A program made the position numbers and the translations under genes. This document shows positions 53,641 to 62,635 of a stretch of DNA of 64,000 nt, in pieces. This DNA comes from Celeribacter neptunius (lineage in GTDB: Bacteria > Pseudomonadota > Alphaproteobacteria > Rhodobacterales > Rhodobacteraceae). The DNA lies in the NCBI RefSeq assembly GCF_900113955.1, contig NZ_FORH01000001.1, positions 922,395 to 986,394 on the forward strand, given 5' to 3'. Numbering within the stretch: the first letter of the stretch is position 1; each line of letters opens with the position of its first letter. Below the pieces are notes generated by a model. The model had not been told where the DNA came from and searched no databases. It saw nothing but the letters and a program-made list of their open reading frames with translations.

Positions 53641-55181
53641 CAGCCCACGGACCCCTCGAGCGAGATCGCCACCAGTTGCTGTGCTTCCATGGCGAATTCC
53701 ATCGGCAGGGCTTGCAGCACTTCCTTGGCGAAGCCGTTGACGATCAGGGCGACGGCCTCTTCTTCGTCCATACCACGCTGGCGGCAGTAGAACATTTGCT
53801 CGTCATCCACCTTCGACGTGGTGGCCTCGTGTTCGACGCGCGAAGAATTGTTCTTCACCTCGATGTAAGGCACGGTATGGGCGCCGCATTTGTCACCGAT
53901 CAGCAAGCTGTCACACTGCGTGTAATTGCGCGAATTCTTCGCTTTCGGGTGCATCGAGACCTGACCGCGATAGGTGTTCTGCGCCACGCCCGCCGAGATA
54001 CCCTTCGACACGATGCGCGAGCGGGTGTTCTTGCCCAAGTGGATCATCTTGGTGCCAGTATCGGCCTGCTGATGATTGTTGGTGATGGCGATCGAGTAGA
54101 ACTCACCCTGGGCATCGTCGCCGCGCAGGATACAGGACGGGTATTTCCAGGTGACGGAGGAGCCGGTCTCGACCTGGGTCCACATCACCTTGGCCCGGTC
54201 GCCACGGCAATCGGCGCGTTTGGTGACAAAGTTATAGATGCCGCCCTTGCCCTCTTCGTCGCCGGGGAACCAGTTCTGCACCGTCGAGTATTTCACCTCG
54301 GCGTCTTCCTCGATGATGATTTCCACCACGGCGGCATGGAGCTGCGCGGTGTCGCGCTGGGGCGCGGTGCAGCCTTCGAGATAGGACACATAGCTGCCCT
54401 TGTCGGCGATGATCAGCGTGCGTTCGAACTGGCCGGTGTTTTCCGCGTTGATGCGGAAATAGGTCGACAGTTCCATCGGGCAGCGGGTGTTCGGCGGGAT
54501 ATAGACAAAGGAGCCGTCGGAGAAGACCGCCGAGTTCAGCGTCGCATAGTAATTGTCGGAGATCGGCACCACGGAGGCGAGGTATTTCTTCACCAGCTCC
54601 GGGTGATCCTTGATCGCTTCCGAGATCGAGCAGAAGATCACCCCGGCTTTCTCAAGTTCCTTCTTGAAGGTCGTGCCGACGGAAACGCTATCGAACACCG
54701 CATCCACGGCCACTTTGCGCTCCGAGTTGTCGCCATCGGCCGGCACGTCGCCCGCGCCCTCGACACCGGCAAGGATCATCTGTTCCTTCAGCGAAATGCC
54801 GAGTTTTTCGTAGGTTGCGAGGAGTTTCGGGTCGACCTCGTCCAGCGACTTCGGCTTGTGCTCCATCGATTTCGGACGGGCATAGTAATACTGGTCCTGA
54901 AAATCGATTTCCGGGTAATCGATCATCGCCCAATCGGGTTCCTCGAGCGTGAGCCAGCGGCGATAGGCCTCGAGCCGCCATTCGGTCATCCATTCCGGCT
55001 CTTCGTTCTTGGCCGAGATCAGCCGCACGATGTCCTCGGAGAGGCCTTTCGGCGCGTAATCCATCTCGATCTCGGTGTCCCAGCCGTATTTATACTTGCC
55101 GGCCAGGGCCTGAACGGCGGCGACGGTCTCTTCCTCGACGCCTTCCTTCACCTGATCTTTCAACTGTACGTCATCCACCAT
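53640..55181 (-). CDS. sufB: Fe-S cluster assembly protein SufB
   Basis: A 513-residue SufB, the main scaffold on which the cluster is built in SufBC2D. The family features are intact: the core helix with [20 protein letters not shown], the [20 protein letters not shown] region, and the C-terminal [20 protein letters not shown] with the cysteine region important for cluster assembly. The [17 protein letters not shown] end is typical. It lies 63 bases after the cysteine desulfurase gene and is coupled to the 81-residue gene behind it. Confidence 0.98.
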   Translation of the reverse strand: MVDDVQLKDQVKEGVEEETVAAVQALAGKYKYGWDTEIEMDYAPKGLSEDIVRLISAKNEEPEWMTEWRLEAYRRWLTLEEPDWAMIDYPEIDFQDQYYYARPKSMEHKPKSLDEVDPKLLATYEKLGISLKEQMILAGVEGAGDVPADGDNSERKVAVDAVFDSVSVGTTFKKELEKAGVIFCSISEAIKDHPELVKKYLASVVPISDNYYATLNSAVFSDGSFVYIPPNTRCPMELSTYFRINAENTGQFERTLIIADKGSYVSYLEGCTAPQRDTAQLHAAVVEIIIEEDAEVKYSTVQNWFPGDEEGKGGIYNFVTKRADCRGDRAKVMWTQVETGSSVTWKYPSCILRGDDAQGEFYSIAITNNHQQADTGTKMIHLGKNTRSRIVSKGISAGVAQNTYRGQVSMHPKAKNSRNYTQCDSLLIGDKCGAHTVPYIEVKNNSSRVEHEATTSKVDDEQMFYCRQRGMDEEEAVALIVNGFAKEVLQALPMEFAMEAQQLVAISLEGSVG

Positions 55182-55244
55182 GGGATCACTCCTTACCGTG
55201 CTGTGCGGGGCGCGCTTCTTGGGCCCTCTGTTTCATTTCCATTC

Positions 55245-56294
55245 TCAAGCCGCGCGTTTTTTGTGACGCGCGTAGGCGGCCAGCCAGGCTTTGGCGAACC
55301 GCTCTAAATCTTCTTTGCTCACGTCCGGGCCGATCGAGACCCGCAGAGCAGAGGCCGCCTCGAGATCGCTGTAGCCCATGGCGGTCAGGACTTTCGAGGC
55401 CTTGACCTTGCCCGAGGAACAGGCCGAGCCGGCCGAGACCGCAAACCCCGCCAGATCCATCTGCATCACCTGGGTCTCGCCCTTCCAGCCGGGCGTGATC
55501 AGGTTCATCGTATTCGGCAGGCGATCTTCGCCCCTCCCGACAAAGATGGGGTCTTCGAGACCATCGGCCAACAGGTCTTCGAGATAATCACGCTTTTGAG
55601 CGACCTCATCCCATATGCCATCGGCCAGAGCCTTTGCCGCCGCGTCCGCCGCGGCGCCAAAACCGGCGATGCCAATGAGGTTCTCGGTGCCGCTTCTGCG
55701 CCCCATCTCCTGACCGCCGCCCTTGATCGTCGCGGCCACATCGAGGCCCTGTTTCAACACCAGCGCGCCAACGCCTTTCGGCCCGCCGAGCTTGTGCGCC
55801 GAGACCAGCGCCATGTCGCAGCCGAGCCAGTTGAAGGCTACGGGCACCTTTCCAAACCCCTGCGTCGCATCGACCACGGCGAGTCCTTCGGGCAAGTCCT
55901 GAATCACCCCGGTCTCGGAATTGGCGAGCTGAAGCGTGCTCTGCGCCGGATCGGAGATCGCCACATGGCCTTGCCGGTCCACCGGCAGATCGAGCTGACA
56001 CCACGAGGCCACCGCATCATGCTCGACCGCGCCACAGTGCAGATCCCGGCCGGAAAATGCCAACGCCGCCGCTTCGGTCGCCCCGGAGGTAAAAACGATA
56101 TCCGCCCCCTGCGCCCCGAACGCCTCGGCGACCTGTGCCCGCGCCCGTTCCATCAGGCCCTTCGCCGCCCGCCCCTCGGCATGGACCGACGACGGATTGC
56201 CAACGATATCCATCGCCGCGATCATCGCCGCACGCGCCGCCTGCCCCAGGGGCGCGGTGGCGTTCCAATCGAGATATGTGCGGGTCATGGCCAT
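55245..56294 (-). CDS. IscS/NifS-type cysteine desulfurase
   Basis: A 349-residue group I cysteine desulfurase. The PLP-binding Lys is in VSAHKLGGPKG and the mobile-loop Cys in AGSACSSGKVKAS, with YLDWNATAPLG at the start and GGGQEMGRRSGTENL near residue 200. It is shorter than IscS (404 residues) because the C-terminal extension that contacts IscU is reduced. This compact form sits between iscR and sufB in Rhodobacteraceae. The operon thus has two desulfurases (this and SufS). MTRT at 56288 is an alternative start. Confidence 0.95.
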   Translation of the reverse strand: MAMTRTYLDWNATAPLGQAARAAMIAAMDIVGNPSSVHAEGRAAKGLMERARAQVAEAFGAQGADIVFTSGATEAAALAFSGRDLHCGAVEHDAVASWCQLDLPVDRQGHVAISDPAQSTLQLANSETGVIQDLPEGLAVVDATQGFGKVPVAFNWLGCDMALVSAHKLGGPKGVGALVLKQGLDVAATIKGGGQEMGRRSGTENLIGIAGFGAAADAAAKALADGIWDEVAQKRDYLEDLLADGLEDPIFVGRGEDRLPNTMNLITPGWKGETQVMQMDLAGFAVSAGSACSSGKVKASKVLTAMGYSDLEAASALRVSIGPDVSKEDLERFAKAWLAAYARHKKRAA

Positions 56295-56333
56295 TCGGGT
56301 CTTTCAGTATGTTTGCGCCGGAGCAGCAAAGGC

Positions 56334-56804
56334 TCAGGCGTCGGTCTCTTCATCCACCACGGAAAACAGCGTCGGCACCGCCGGGCATGGGCGGAGCTCG
56401 TTGCGGATCACATCCGACAACCGGGTCTGGTGCAGGAAGACATAGACATGGGCCGAGAGCCCTTCCCACAGCCGGTTGGTCATCGATTGCGCCCGCGAGC
56501 CGGAAATCCCGCCCGACGCGCCGGCGCCGGTGTGCATGGCGGACACGGTCTCATCCACCGCGCCCAAGATATCGGAGACCCGCATTTCGGAGGCGGGCTT
56601 GGCGAGTTTGTAGCCGCCGCCGGGGCCGCGCACCGAGGTGACGAGTTCGGCCCGGCGCAGCTTGACGAAAAGCTGTTCGAGATACGGGAGCGAAATATCC
56701 TGACGTTTGGAAATCTCCGCCAGCGACAGGAGGCTCCCCTCCGGCTGCAATGCCAGATCTGCCAGAGCGACCATGGCGTAACGCCCTTTTGTCGACAGTT
56801 TCAT
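56334..56804 (-). CDS. iscR: Rrf2-family regulator IscR, Rhodobacter type without classical cluster ligands
   Basis: A 156-residue Rrf2/IscR regulator with the winged helix MKLSTKGRYAMVALADLALQ and the wing RGPGGGYKLAKP. The E. coli cluster ligands Cys92, Cys98, Cys104 and His107 are all replaced in the aligned stretch (AMHTGAGASGGISGSRAQS, then TNRLW). The only cysteine in the protein is Cys140 near the C-terminus. Rhodobacter sphaeroides IscR is reported to use a single cysteine, so this protein is of the same type and probably still senses iron or redox. First gene of the iscR-suf operon, 39 bases before the desulfurase gene; its promoter carries an Irr box. Confidence 0.95.
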   Translation of the reverse strand: MKLSTKGRYAMVALADLALQPEGSLLSLAEISKRQDISLPYLEQLFVKLRRAELVTSVRGPGGGYKLAKPASEMRVSDILGAVDETVSAMHTGAGASGGISGSRAQSMTNRLWEGLSAHVYVFLHQTRLSDVIRNELRPCPAVPTLFSVVDEETDA

Positions 56805-56995
56805 TTGCTTTCCCCTTTGCCTTGCGGGTGCCTCTCGGCATGTGTCTGCGCGATGAGCCGCCCTGTTCTACGCCCGCTCACCTGTGCCTCCGCCGATTCC
56901 TTGGCTGAAGCGCAGGAAAACCGGCGCAAAAACATTGACGTGCGCGTGTCAGAGCCTTACGTCCATACCACCCGCGTGCGCTTTGCGCTCAGACA

Positions 56996-57034
56996 ATTTA
57001 GAAGCTTTCTAAATAGCCTGAGAAATTTCGTCAA
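56996..57034 (-). promoter_or_regulatory. iscR-suf promoter overlapped by an Irr box (ICE)
   Basis: On the minus strand TTGACG (57034-57029) and TAGAAA (57011-57006) are 17 bases apart. The -10 lies inside a perfect dyad ATTTAGAA-GCT-TTCTAAAT (56996-57014), which matches the iron control element TTTAGAA-N3-TTCTAAA bound by Irr. Transcription would start near 56999, leaving a leader of about 195 bases before iscR. Irr bound here would block RNA polymerase, so repression in low iron is predicted. The other bases of the gap 56805-57171 show nothing else. Confidence 0.75.
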
Positions 57035-57171
57035 CTATAAAGCCGCACGCCACGGATATGAGCGCATCAGCGCCGTTCTCGACAGAGGGCGCGCCTTGCC
57101 AGACAAAGCGACGCGATACCGGGCCCTGGTATGTCCGGCCCGGACCGCGACATGAGGAGACAGGGACGACT

Positions 57172-57825
57172 ATGCCCGAAGTGATTTTTCCCGGCCCCGA
57201 GGGCCGGCTCGAAGGCCGCTACCACCCGCAGCCGCAAAAAGACGCCCCCATCGCCATCATTCTTCATCCGCATCCGCAATTCGGCGGCACGATGAACAAC
57301 CGCGTGGTCTACAACCTGCATTATGCGTTCCATAACATGGGGTTCACCGTGCTGCGGTTCAATTTCCGCGGCGTCGGGCGTAGCCAGGGCGAATACGATC
57401 AGGGCGTGGGTGAGCTGTCCGATGCGGCCTCCGCGCTCGACTATCTGCAGTCGATGAACCCGAACGCGAAACATTGCTGGGTCGCGGGCTTTTCCTTCGG
57501 CGCCTGGATCGGCATGCAGCTTCTGATGCGTCGTCCGGAGATCACCGGGTTCATCTCGGTTGCCCCGCCCGCGAACATGTATGATTTCTCCTTCCTCGCG
57601 CCCTGCCCCTCCTCGGGTCTGATCATCAACGGCACTGCCGACCGCGTGGCGCCGCCGAAGGACACCCATACGCTGGTCAACAAGCTGCACGAGCAGAAGG
57701 GCATCACCATCACCCACGAGGAAATCGAGGGCGCCGGCCATTTCTTCGAAGATCCGCATATGGAAGAGATGATCGGCACGGTCGATCAATATGTCCGCCG
57801 CCGCCTGACCGAGAACACCCGCTAA
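57172..57825 (+). CDS. Alpha/beta hydrolase family protein
   Basis: A 217-residue alpha/beta hydrolase without signal peptide. Nucleophile elbow GFSFG with Ser108, Asp in NGTADRVAPP and His in GAGHFFED complete the triad. The early HPHPQFGGTMNN motif is typical of the family named after Xanthomonas/Rhodobacter dienelactone-like hydrolases (often annotated 'alpha/beta hydrolase, HPHPxxGG type'). Substrate unknown. GGGA precedes the ATG. It is divergent from iscR, with the Irr box between them about 160 bases upstream, and begins a three-gene operon with the 89-aa and tandem-HD genes. Confidence 0.93.
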   Translation: MPEVIFPGPEGRLEGRYHPQPQKDAPIAIILHPHPQFGGTMNNRVVYNLHYAFHNMGFTVLRFNFRGVGRSQGEYDQGVGELSDAASALDYLQSMNPNAKHCWVAGFSFGAWIGMQLLMRRPEITGFISVAPPANMYDFSFLAPCPSSGLIINGTADRVAPPKDTHTLVNKLHEQKGITITHEEIEGAGHFFEDPHMEEMIGTVDQYVRRRLTENTR

Positions 57826-57837
57826 GGAGCGCCTGTC

Positions 57838-58107
57838 ATGGGGATCATGGAAGATCTCGCCGACGATCTGGCGAAAGACACGATTGACGCGCTTGACGTG
57901 GTGGGCTCCGAGGATCTCATCCAGGATGTCGCGCGCGTCATCGGCGCGTCCTCGATCACCACGCAGGAAGCCTTCATGACCGCGGCCCGGGTGCGGCTTT
58001 CGGAAAAGCGCGCCCGGGAATATCTCAACAAACGCATCGCCGAGGCCAAGGCTGGCCTCGCAGCTTCGGCGCCGCCTCCGGGCGCCGAGGATGACATCGA
58101 ATACTAG
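57838..58107 (+). CDS. Small acidic helical protein of unknown function (89 aa)
   Basis: An 89-residue soluble protein. It is mostly helical with an acidic N-terminus (MEDLADDLAKDTIDALDVVG), a basic central helix (ARVRLSEKRAREYLNKRIAE) and a Pro/Ala-rich tail ending in acidic residues. No motif or cysteine. It lies 12 bases after the hydrolase gene and 17 before the tandem-HD gene, so it is part of that operon. Unrecognised family. Confidence 0.8.
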   Translation: MGIMEDLADDLAKDTIDALDVVGSEDLIQDVARVIGASSITTQEAFMTAARVRLSEKRAREYLNKRIAEAKAGLAASAPPPGAEDDIEY

Positions 58108-58124
58108 CACGCCCCAAGGACCAC

Positions 58125-59303
58125 ATGCCCAGAGACAGCGCCTCCCCCCGCCTAGATGCCCAATATGCCTTTCTGATGGAGGCGGATCGGCTCAAGACGG
58201 TGGAGCGCGCCAATCAGCTGATGGATCGCTCGCGGTTCGAGAACTCCGCCGAACACAGCTGGCATGCCTGCCTTTTGGCGCTCTTGTGCGCGCCGCTGGC
58301 CGGCGCCGACGTGGACATCGACCGCGTGATCGAGATGCTCATGCTGCATGACATTGTCGAGGTCGACGCCGGCGATCACCCGATCCATATCCTGTATGAC
58401 ACCGACGAGATCGTCGCGCGCGAAAAGGCGGCGGCGGATCGCATCTACGGGCTTCTGCCCGAGGATCTTGCGGTGAGCTTCCGGGCGACATGGGAAGAAT
58501 TCGAGGCGATGCAAAGCCCGACGGCGCGTTTCGCCAAGGCGATCGATTACCTTGCGCCTGCGCTGCAGAGCATCGGCGCGCCCGAACAGCTCGAGGAAGA
58601 GCGCGAGATCGTCGGAGGCAATCTGCGCCGTGGCCGGGCGGTGAAGACGAAAGACATCCTGCCGGAACTGTTCGAGTTCACCAAAGCGGCGTTCGAGGGC
58701 GAGGTCCCGGAAGGCGATCTGGCCCGGCGTTTTGCTTTCTGGTGCGAATCCGACCGGCTCAAAAGCATCTATCGCGCCACGCCAATTGCCGATGGGTCGC
58801 GCAAGGAAAACACCGGCGAGCACAGCTGGCACATCATGCTCTACGCGCTGGTGATGGCCGATCATGCCGCCCCAGGTGTCGACATTGCGCTGGCGATCAA
58901 GATGCTGCTTTTGCACGACATTGTCGAAGTGGACGCAGGCGACACGCCGATCCATGGCGCAGTGACACCCGAGGCGGTGAAAGCTCAGGAAGAGGCGGAG
59001 ATCAAGGCCGCCGAGCGGCTGTTCGGCCTGTTGCCCGCCGATCAGGGCGCGATGTTCCGGGCGATCTGGGATGAATTCGAGGCGGCTGAGACGCCGACCG
59101 CGATCTATGCCAAATCGATCGACCGGATTCAGCCGGTGCTGCACAACCTCTCGGACGATGGCGGCTCCTGGCGCACCTATGACGTGAAGCTGCACCAGCT
59201 TGATACCCGCGTCGGCACCAAGATCGCCCAGGGCTGTCCACAGCTCTGGCCCTATATCCGCGCCAAATGCGAACCCTGGTTCGTCGCGCGCGGCGCGCTG
59301 TAA
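58125..59303 (+). CDS. Tandem HD-domain phosphohydrolase
   Basis: A 392-residue protein made of two copies of a YfbR/HDDC2-like HD domain. The first has His44 (ENSAEHSWH), His75-Asp76 (MLHDIVEVDAGD); the second has His233 (ENTGEHSWH), His264-Asp265 (LLHDIVEVDAGD). The repeated LPEDL/LPADQ and FEAM/FEAAETPTA segments confirm an internal duplication of about 190 residues. Single-domain relatives are metal-dependent 5'-nucleotidases acting on deoxyribonucleoside monophosphates. Both metal sites look intact, so a fused dimer with two active sites is likely. Third gene of the hydrolase operon. Confidence 0.92.
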   Translation: MPRDSASPRLDAQYAFLMEADRLKTVERANQLMDRSRFENSAEHSWHACLLALLCAPLAGADVDIDRVIEMLMLHDIVEVDAGDHPIHILYDTDEIVAREKAAADRIYGLLPEDLAVSFRATWEEFEAMQSPTARFAKAIDYLAPALQSIGAPEQLEEEREIVGGNLRRGRAVKTKDILPELFEFTKAAFEGEVPEGDLARRFAFWCESDRLKSIYRATPIADGSRKENTGEHSWHIMLYALVMADHAAPGVDIALAIKMLLLHDIVEVDAGDTPIHGAVTPEAVKAQEEAEIKAAERLFGLLPADQGAMFRAIWDEFEAAETPTAIYAKSIDRIQPVLHNLSDDGGSWRTYDVKLHQLDTRVGTKIAQGCPQLWPYIRAKCEPWFVARGAL

Positions 59304-59311
59304 AACGGCGT

Positions 59312-59734
59312 TCAGCGGTTCGGCGGTATCGAATAGGTCATCTGCGCCTGGGCCAAAACCCTGTCGGCTCCGGGATTGCGGATCGCCACCGTGCCGGTCG
59401 CGAGCGTTTTGCCGAGTTTCAGCACCCGCGCCTCACCCAGTAGCGGCACTCCGGCCTCGGGTTTGCGCAGGAAGTCGATATGGGCATTGGTGGTGACCGC
59501 CAATGCCACCGGCCCCAGTTGCGAGAGGATCGCAAAGTAAATCGCCACATCTGCCAGGAGGAACATCGAGGGGCCGGAGACCGTGCCGCCGGGGCGCAGA
59601 TGTCGCGCATCGGGCGTGAGCCGCAGGGTCACCGCCTCGTCACGAACCTCCTCGAAGCCGAGCACATCCGCGACCTCGCCGAAATCCCGCGCCAGAAAGG
59701 CCTCCAGCGCGGATCTGTCCATCGCGAGCGCCAT
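59312..59734 (-). CDS. PaaI-type hotdog thioesterase
   Basis: A 140-residue hotdog-fold protein of the PaaI/YbgC acyl-CoA thioesterase family. The region RPGGTVSGPSMFLLADVAIY holds the HGG-like loop (here SGP) and the catalytic-position Asp of the central helix; AVTTNAHIDFLRKPEAG and LGKTLATGTVAI complete the sheet. Substrate unknown. The ATG at 59734 overlaps the stop of the carboxypeptidase gene (TGATG), so the genes are co-translated. Confidence 0.9.
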   Translation of the reverse strand: MALAMDRSALEAFLARDFGEVADVLGFEEVRDEAVTLRLTPDARHLRPGGTVSGPSMFLLADVAIYFAILSQLGPVALAVTTNAHIDFLRKPEAGVPLLGEARVLKLGKTLATGTVAIRNPGADRVLAQAQMTYSIPPNR

Positions 59735-61215
59735 CAGAAACCGTAGATGCCGGCAAACTTCTCTTCGAGATAGTCGAGAAGCGGCGCTTCCGACGGCTCG
59801 AAGCCACAGGCATGCACGATGGTGTCGCGCGGTTCGCGAAGGCCGCCGAATTGCTGGAGATGCTCGCCGAGCCAGGCGGTGGCAGAGCCGGTGTTGCCCT
59901 TGGCCAGTTCCGCATCCAGTTCCGGGATATCGGCGCGCAGCGCCTTGTGCAGGCAGCCGGCGTAGACATTGCCCAGGCTGTAGGTCGGGAAATACCCGAA
60001 CAGCCCCACCGGCCAATGCACGTCCTGCAGGCAACCGTTCGAGATCTTGTCGACCTTGACGCCGAAATCCGCCTCGAACCGCGTGTCCCAGGCCTCTGGC
60101 AGGTCCATGACATCGAGCGTGCCGTTGATGATCTGGCGTTCGAGATCAAAGCGCAGCAACACATGCAGGTTGTATTGCACCTCATCGGATTCGGTGCGGA
60201 TATAGCCCGGGGTGACGCGGTTGACGGCGGCGTAGAACTCTTCGGCGCTGTTCACGCCAATCTCACCGAACATGCCGCGCATCTGGCCATAGAGATATTC
60301 GGTGAAGGCGCGCGAGCGGCCCAGCTGGTTCTCATAGATCCGCGACTGGCTTTCGTGCACCCCCATGGAGACCCCCTCGCCCAGCGGCGTCAGCAGGTAG
60401 TCGCGGGAGATGTTCTGCTCATAGCAGGCGTGACCCGTCTCATGGATGGTGGAATAGATCGAATTGAGCGGGTCTTCCGGATTGGTCCGCGTGGTGATGC
60501 GGACATCGAGCCCGGCGCCCGAAGAGAACGGGTGCACCGCCTTGTCGATCCGGCCCCGGTCGAAATCATAGCCGAACGCCCCGGCGAGAATTCCGGTGAG
60601 GGCCATTTGCTCGTCTTCGTCATAGGTGCCGGAGAGGCCCTTGGGCTGATCGGCGCCCATGATCTTGTCACGAAGCGCCACGAGACGCGGGCGCAGCGCG
60701 CCGAACATCTCGGAAAGCACCGCCCCCGAGGAACCCGGCTCGTAATCCTGATGCAGCGCATCCCATAGATCGGAATGATCCGTGCCCTCTTTCAGCGCCG
60801 CCGCCTCTTCGCGGCGCAGTTTCACCACCTCTTCGAAGGTGGGCGCGAAATGGTTGAAATCGTCGCGCGCACGGGCCTCGGCCCAGATGCCTTGCGCGAC
60901 CGAGGTCACCCGCGCCAGCTCTGATGCCAGATCGGCGGGCACCTTGGTGTTGCGCTCATAAGACCGGCGGGTGTGGCGCAGCACCGCCTGTCCGAAAGGA
61001 TCGAGGGTGCTCTCGTCGATCGTCGCCAGCCAGTCGCCGAGTTTGGGATCGACCTTGCGGGCGTGCAGCACACTCTCGATGGCAGCGAATTCCTCGCCAC
61101 GCTGTTCCATCGCCCCGCGCGGCATCATCGTCTCCTGATCCCAGGACAGCCGCCCGGCGATCTGGCCCAGAGCCGTGGTCGTTTTCACATGGGAAAAAAG
61201 CGCGTCAAATGACAT
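59734..61215 (-). CDS. Carboxypeptidase M32 (Taq type)
   Basis: A 493-residue M32 metallocarboxypeptidase. The zinc motif is HETGH (His258, Glu259, His262) within STIHETGHACYEQN; the third ligand Glu is in the MGVHESQSRIYEN helix. The opening ALGQIAGRLSWDQETMMP and PGYIRTESDEVQYNLHVLLR are family signatures. It removes C-terminal residues from peptides in the cytoplasm. Full length (E. coli has no orthologue; Thermus enzyme about 500). It lies 15 bases after the heme A synthase gene and is coupled to a thioesterase gene. Confidence 0.96.
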   Translation of the reverse strand: MSFDALFSHVKTTTALGQIAGRLSWDQETMMPRGAMEQRGEEFAAIESVLHARKVDPKLGDWLATIDESTLDPFGQAVLRHTRRSYERNTKVPADLASELARVTSVAQGIWAEARARDDFNHFAPTFEEVVKLRREEAAALKEGTDHSDLWDALHQDYEPGSSGAVLSEMFGALRPRLVALRDKIMGADQPKGLSGTYDEDEQMALTGILAGAFGYDFDRGRIDKAVHPFSSGAGLDVRITTRTNPEDPLNSIYSTIHETGHACYEQNISRDYLLTPLGEGVSMGVHESQSRIYENQLGRSRAFTEYLYGQMRGMFGEIGVNSAEEFYAAVNRVTPGYIRTESDEVQYNLHVLLRFDLERQIINGTLDVMDLPEAWDTRFEADFGVKVDKISNGCLQDVHWPVGLFGYFPTYSLGNVYAGCLHKALRADIPELDAELAKGNTGSATAWLGEHLQQFGGLREPRDTIVHACGFEPSEAPLLDYLEEKFAGIYGF

Positions 61216-61230
61216 GTCATACCTCAGAGA

Positions 61231-62373
61231 TTACGCCGCACGGACGGATTGGGGTTTCGGATAATTGGACAGGAAGCGCGCCCGCGAGATCGCCACGAAG
61301 AGCGCCACGGCGCCGACCTGATGAGAGAGGCCCAAAGCCAGTGGCGCGCCATGCAGGAGCGTGACAATGCCCAGGACCACTTGCAGGAACAGGAGCGCGA
61401 ACATCAGGTTGAAAGCCCCCACGGTGGCCTTGTTGGCCGATTTGCGCCCCTTGAGCCAGGCCACAATGCCGAAAATGAACAGCAGGTAGCCAACCATACG
61501 GTGGATGAATTGCACCAGCGCCGGGTTCTCGAAAAAATTGCGCCAAGCCGGCGTGATATAGAACGGATCGGGCGGCAGCACCTGCCCGCCCATCAGCGGC
61601 CAGTCGGTATAACCGCGGCCCGCATCAATCCCGGCGACGAGCGCGCCCAGCAGAATCTGCAGGAACGCCAGATGCAACATGCCAGTCGACAGCCCGTAGA
61701 GTTTGGCGTCTTTCGAACGGCGCGCCTGCATCAACTCCCCTTCGGTCCGACCAAGCAGGAACACATACCAGGCGATGAACCCGAGGATGATGAAGGCCAA
61801 GCCCAGATGCGTCGCCAGCCGGTAGGAGGCCACATCGAGCCTCTCGCCCACCAGCCCGGAGGAGACCATCCACCAGCCGATCGCGCCCTGAAGCCCGCCA
61901 AGCGCGCCGATGAAGATCAGGCGTTTGTGCCAGCCGGTGGGAACCTTGCGCGCCACGGCAAAGCCGATATAGCCCACGGCCCAAACGAGGCCGATGAAAC
62001 GGCCGAGGAAACGATGGCCCCATTCCCACCAATAGATGGATTTGAACTCCGACAGGCTCATGCCCTCGTTTTGCAGCTGATACTCCGGGATCTGCTGGTA
62101 TTTCTCGAACTCGGAGGTCCAGTCGGCTTCGGACATCGGCGGGATGGCGCCCGTGACCGGCTTCCATTCGGTGATCGACAGGCCGGAATCCGTCAACCGT
62201 GTCAGACCACCGACGGCGATCATCGCCATCACCAGCGCGAAAATCACGATGAGCCAGGCGCGGATGCCCTTGCGCGCGCCACCGCGCCCCTTTTCGATCA
62301 ACCCGCCCTGCGGGGCGGCCTTCGGCTTTTCATCCGTTGCCACCTCTTCGAAAATGCTGCGTTTTTGCGCCAT
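61231..62373 (-). CDS. ctaA: Heme A synthase (COX15/CtaA)
   Basis: A 380-residue membrane protein of the type-2 COX15 family, which oxidises the C8 methyl group of heme O to the formyl group of heme A for aa3-type cytochrome oxidase. Eight spans start at about residue 33 (AWLIVIFALVMAMIAVGGLTRLTDSG). Heme-ligand histidines lie in WWEWGHRFLGRFIGL, RLATHLGLAFIILG, QFIHRMVGYLLFI and LGLSHQVGAVALFV. ATG 62373 gives the normal length; upstream codons in the open frame are not membrane-like. The gene is alone with the carboxypeptidase downstream; ctaB/ctaC are not in this window. Confidence 0.96.
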   Translation of the reverse strand: MAQKRSIFEEVATDEKPKAAPQGGLIEKGRGGARKGIRAWLIVIFALVMAMIAVGGLTRLTDSGLSITEWKPVTGAIPPMSEADWTSEFEKYQQIPEYQLQNEGMSLSEFKSIYWWEWGHRFLGRFIGLVWAVGYIGFAVARKVPTGWHKRLIFIGALGGLQGAIGWWMVSSGLVGERLDVASYRLATHLGLAFIILGFIAWYVFLLGRTEGELMQARRSKDAKLYGLSTGMLHLAFLQILLGALVAGIDAGRGYTDWPLMGGQVLPPDPFYITPAWRNFFENPALVQFIHRMVGYLLFIFGIVAWLKGRKSANKATVGAFNLMFALLFLQVVLGIVTLLHGAPLALGLSHQVGAVALFVAISRARFLSNYPKPQSVRAA

Positions 62374-62635
62374 CTGCCGCCCTCTCCTCTGTCTTGCCAG
62401 AAACCTAGGCAGCGCGGGCCGGAAGGGCAAGCGGTCAAACCGTTCAAAAACACTCAGGGGCTGATCCCAGTGCCGGAAATCATGCCGGAAATCATCTTGG
62501 ATTTCGCACCGGATATCGTGCCGGCGCAGCGACGGAAACCGGTTTGACAGTCGTACAATGATCAGTTGCCCCGAAAGGCACGCCCCCAAGAGTAAAGAGG
62601 ACGCGAAACAGGGGCCGGACGAAGAGGAGGCATCG

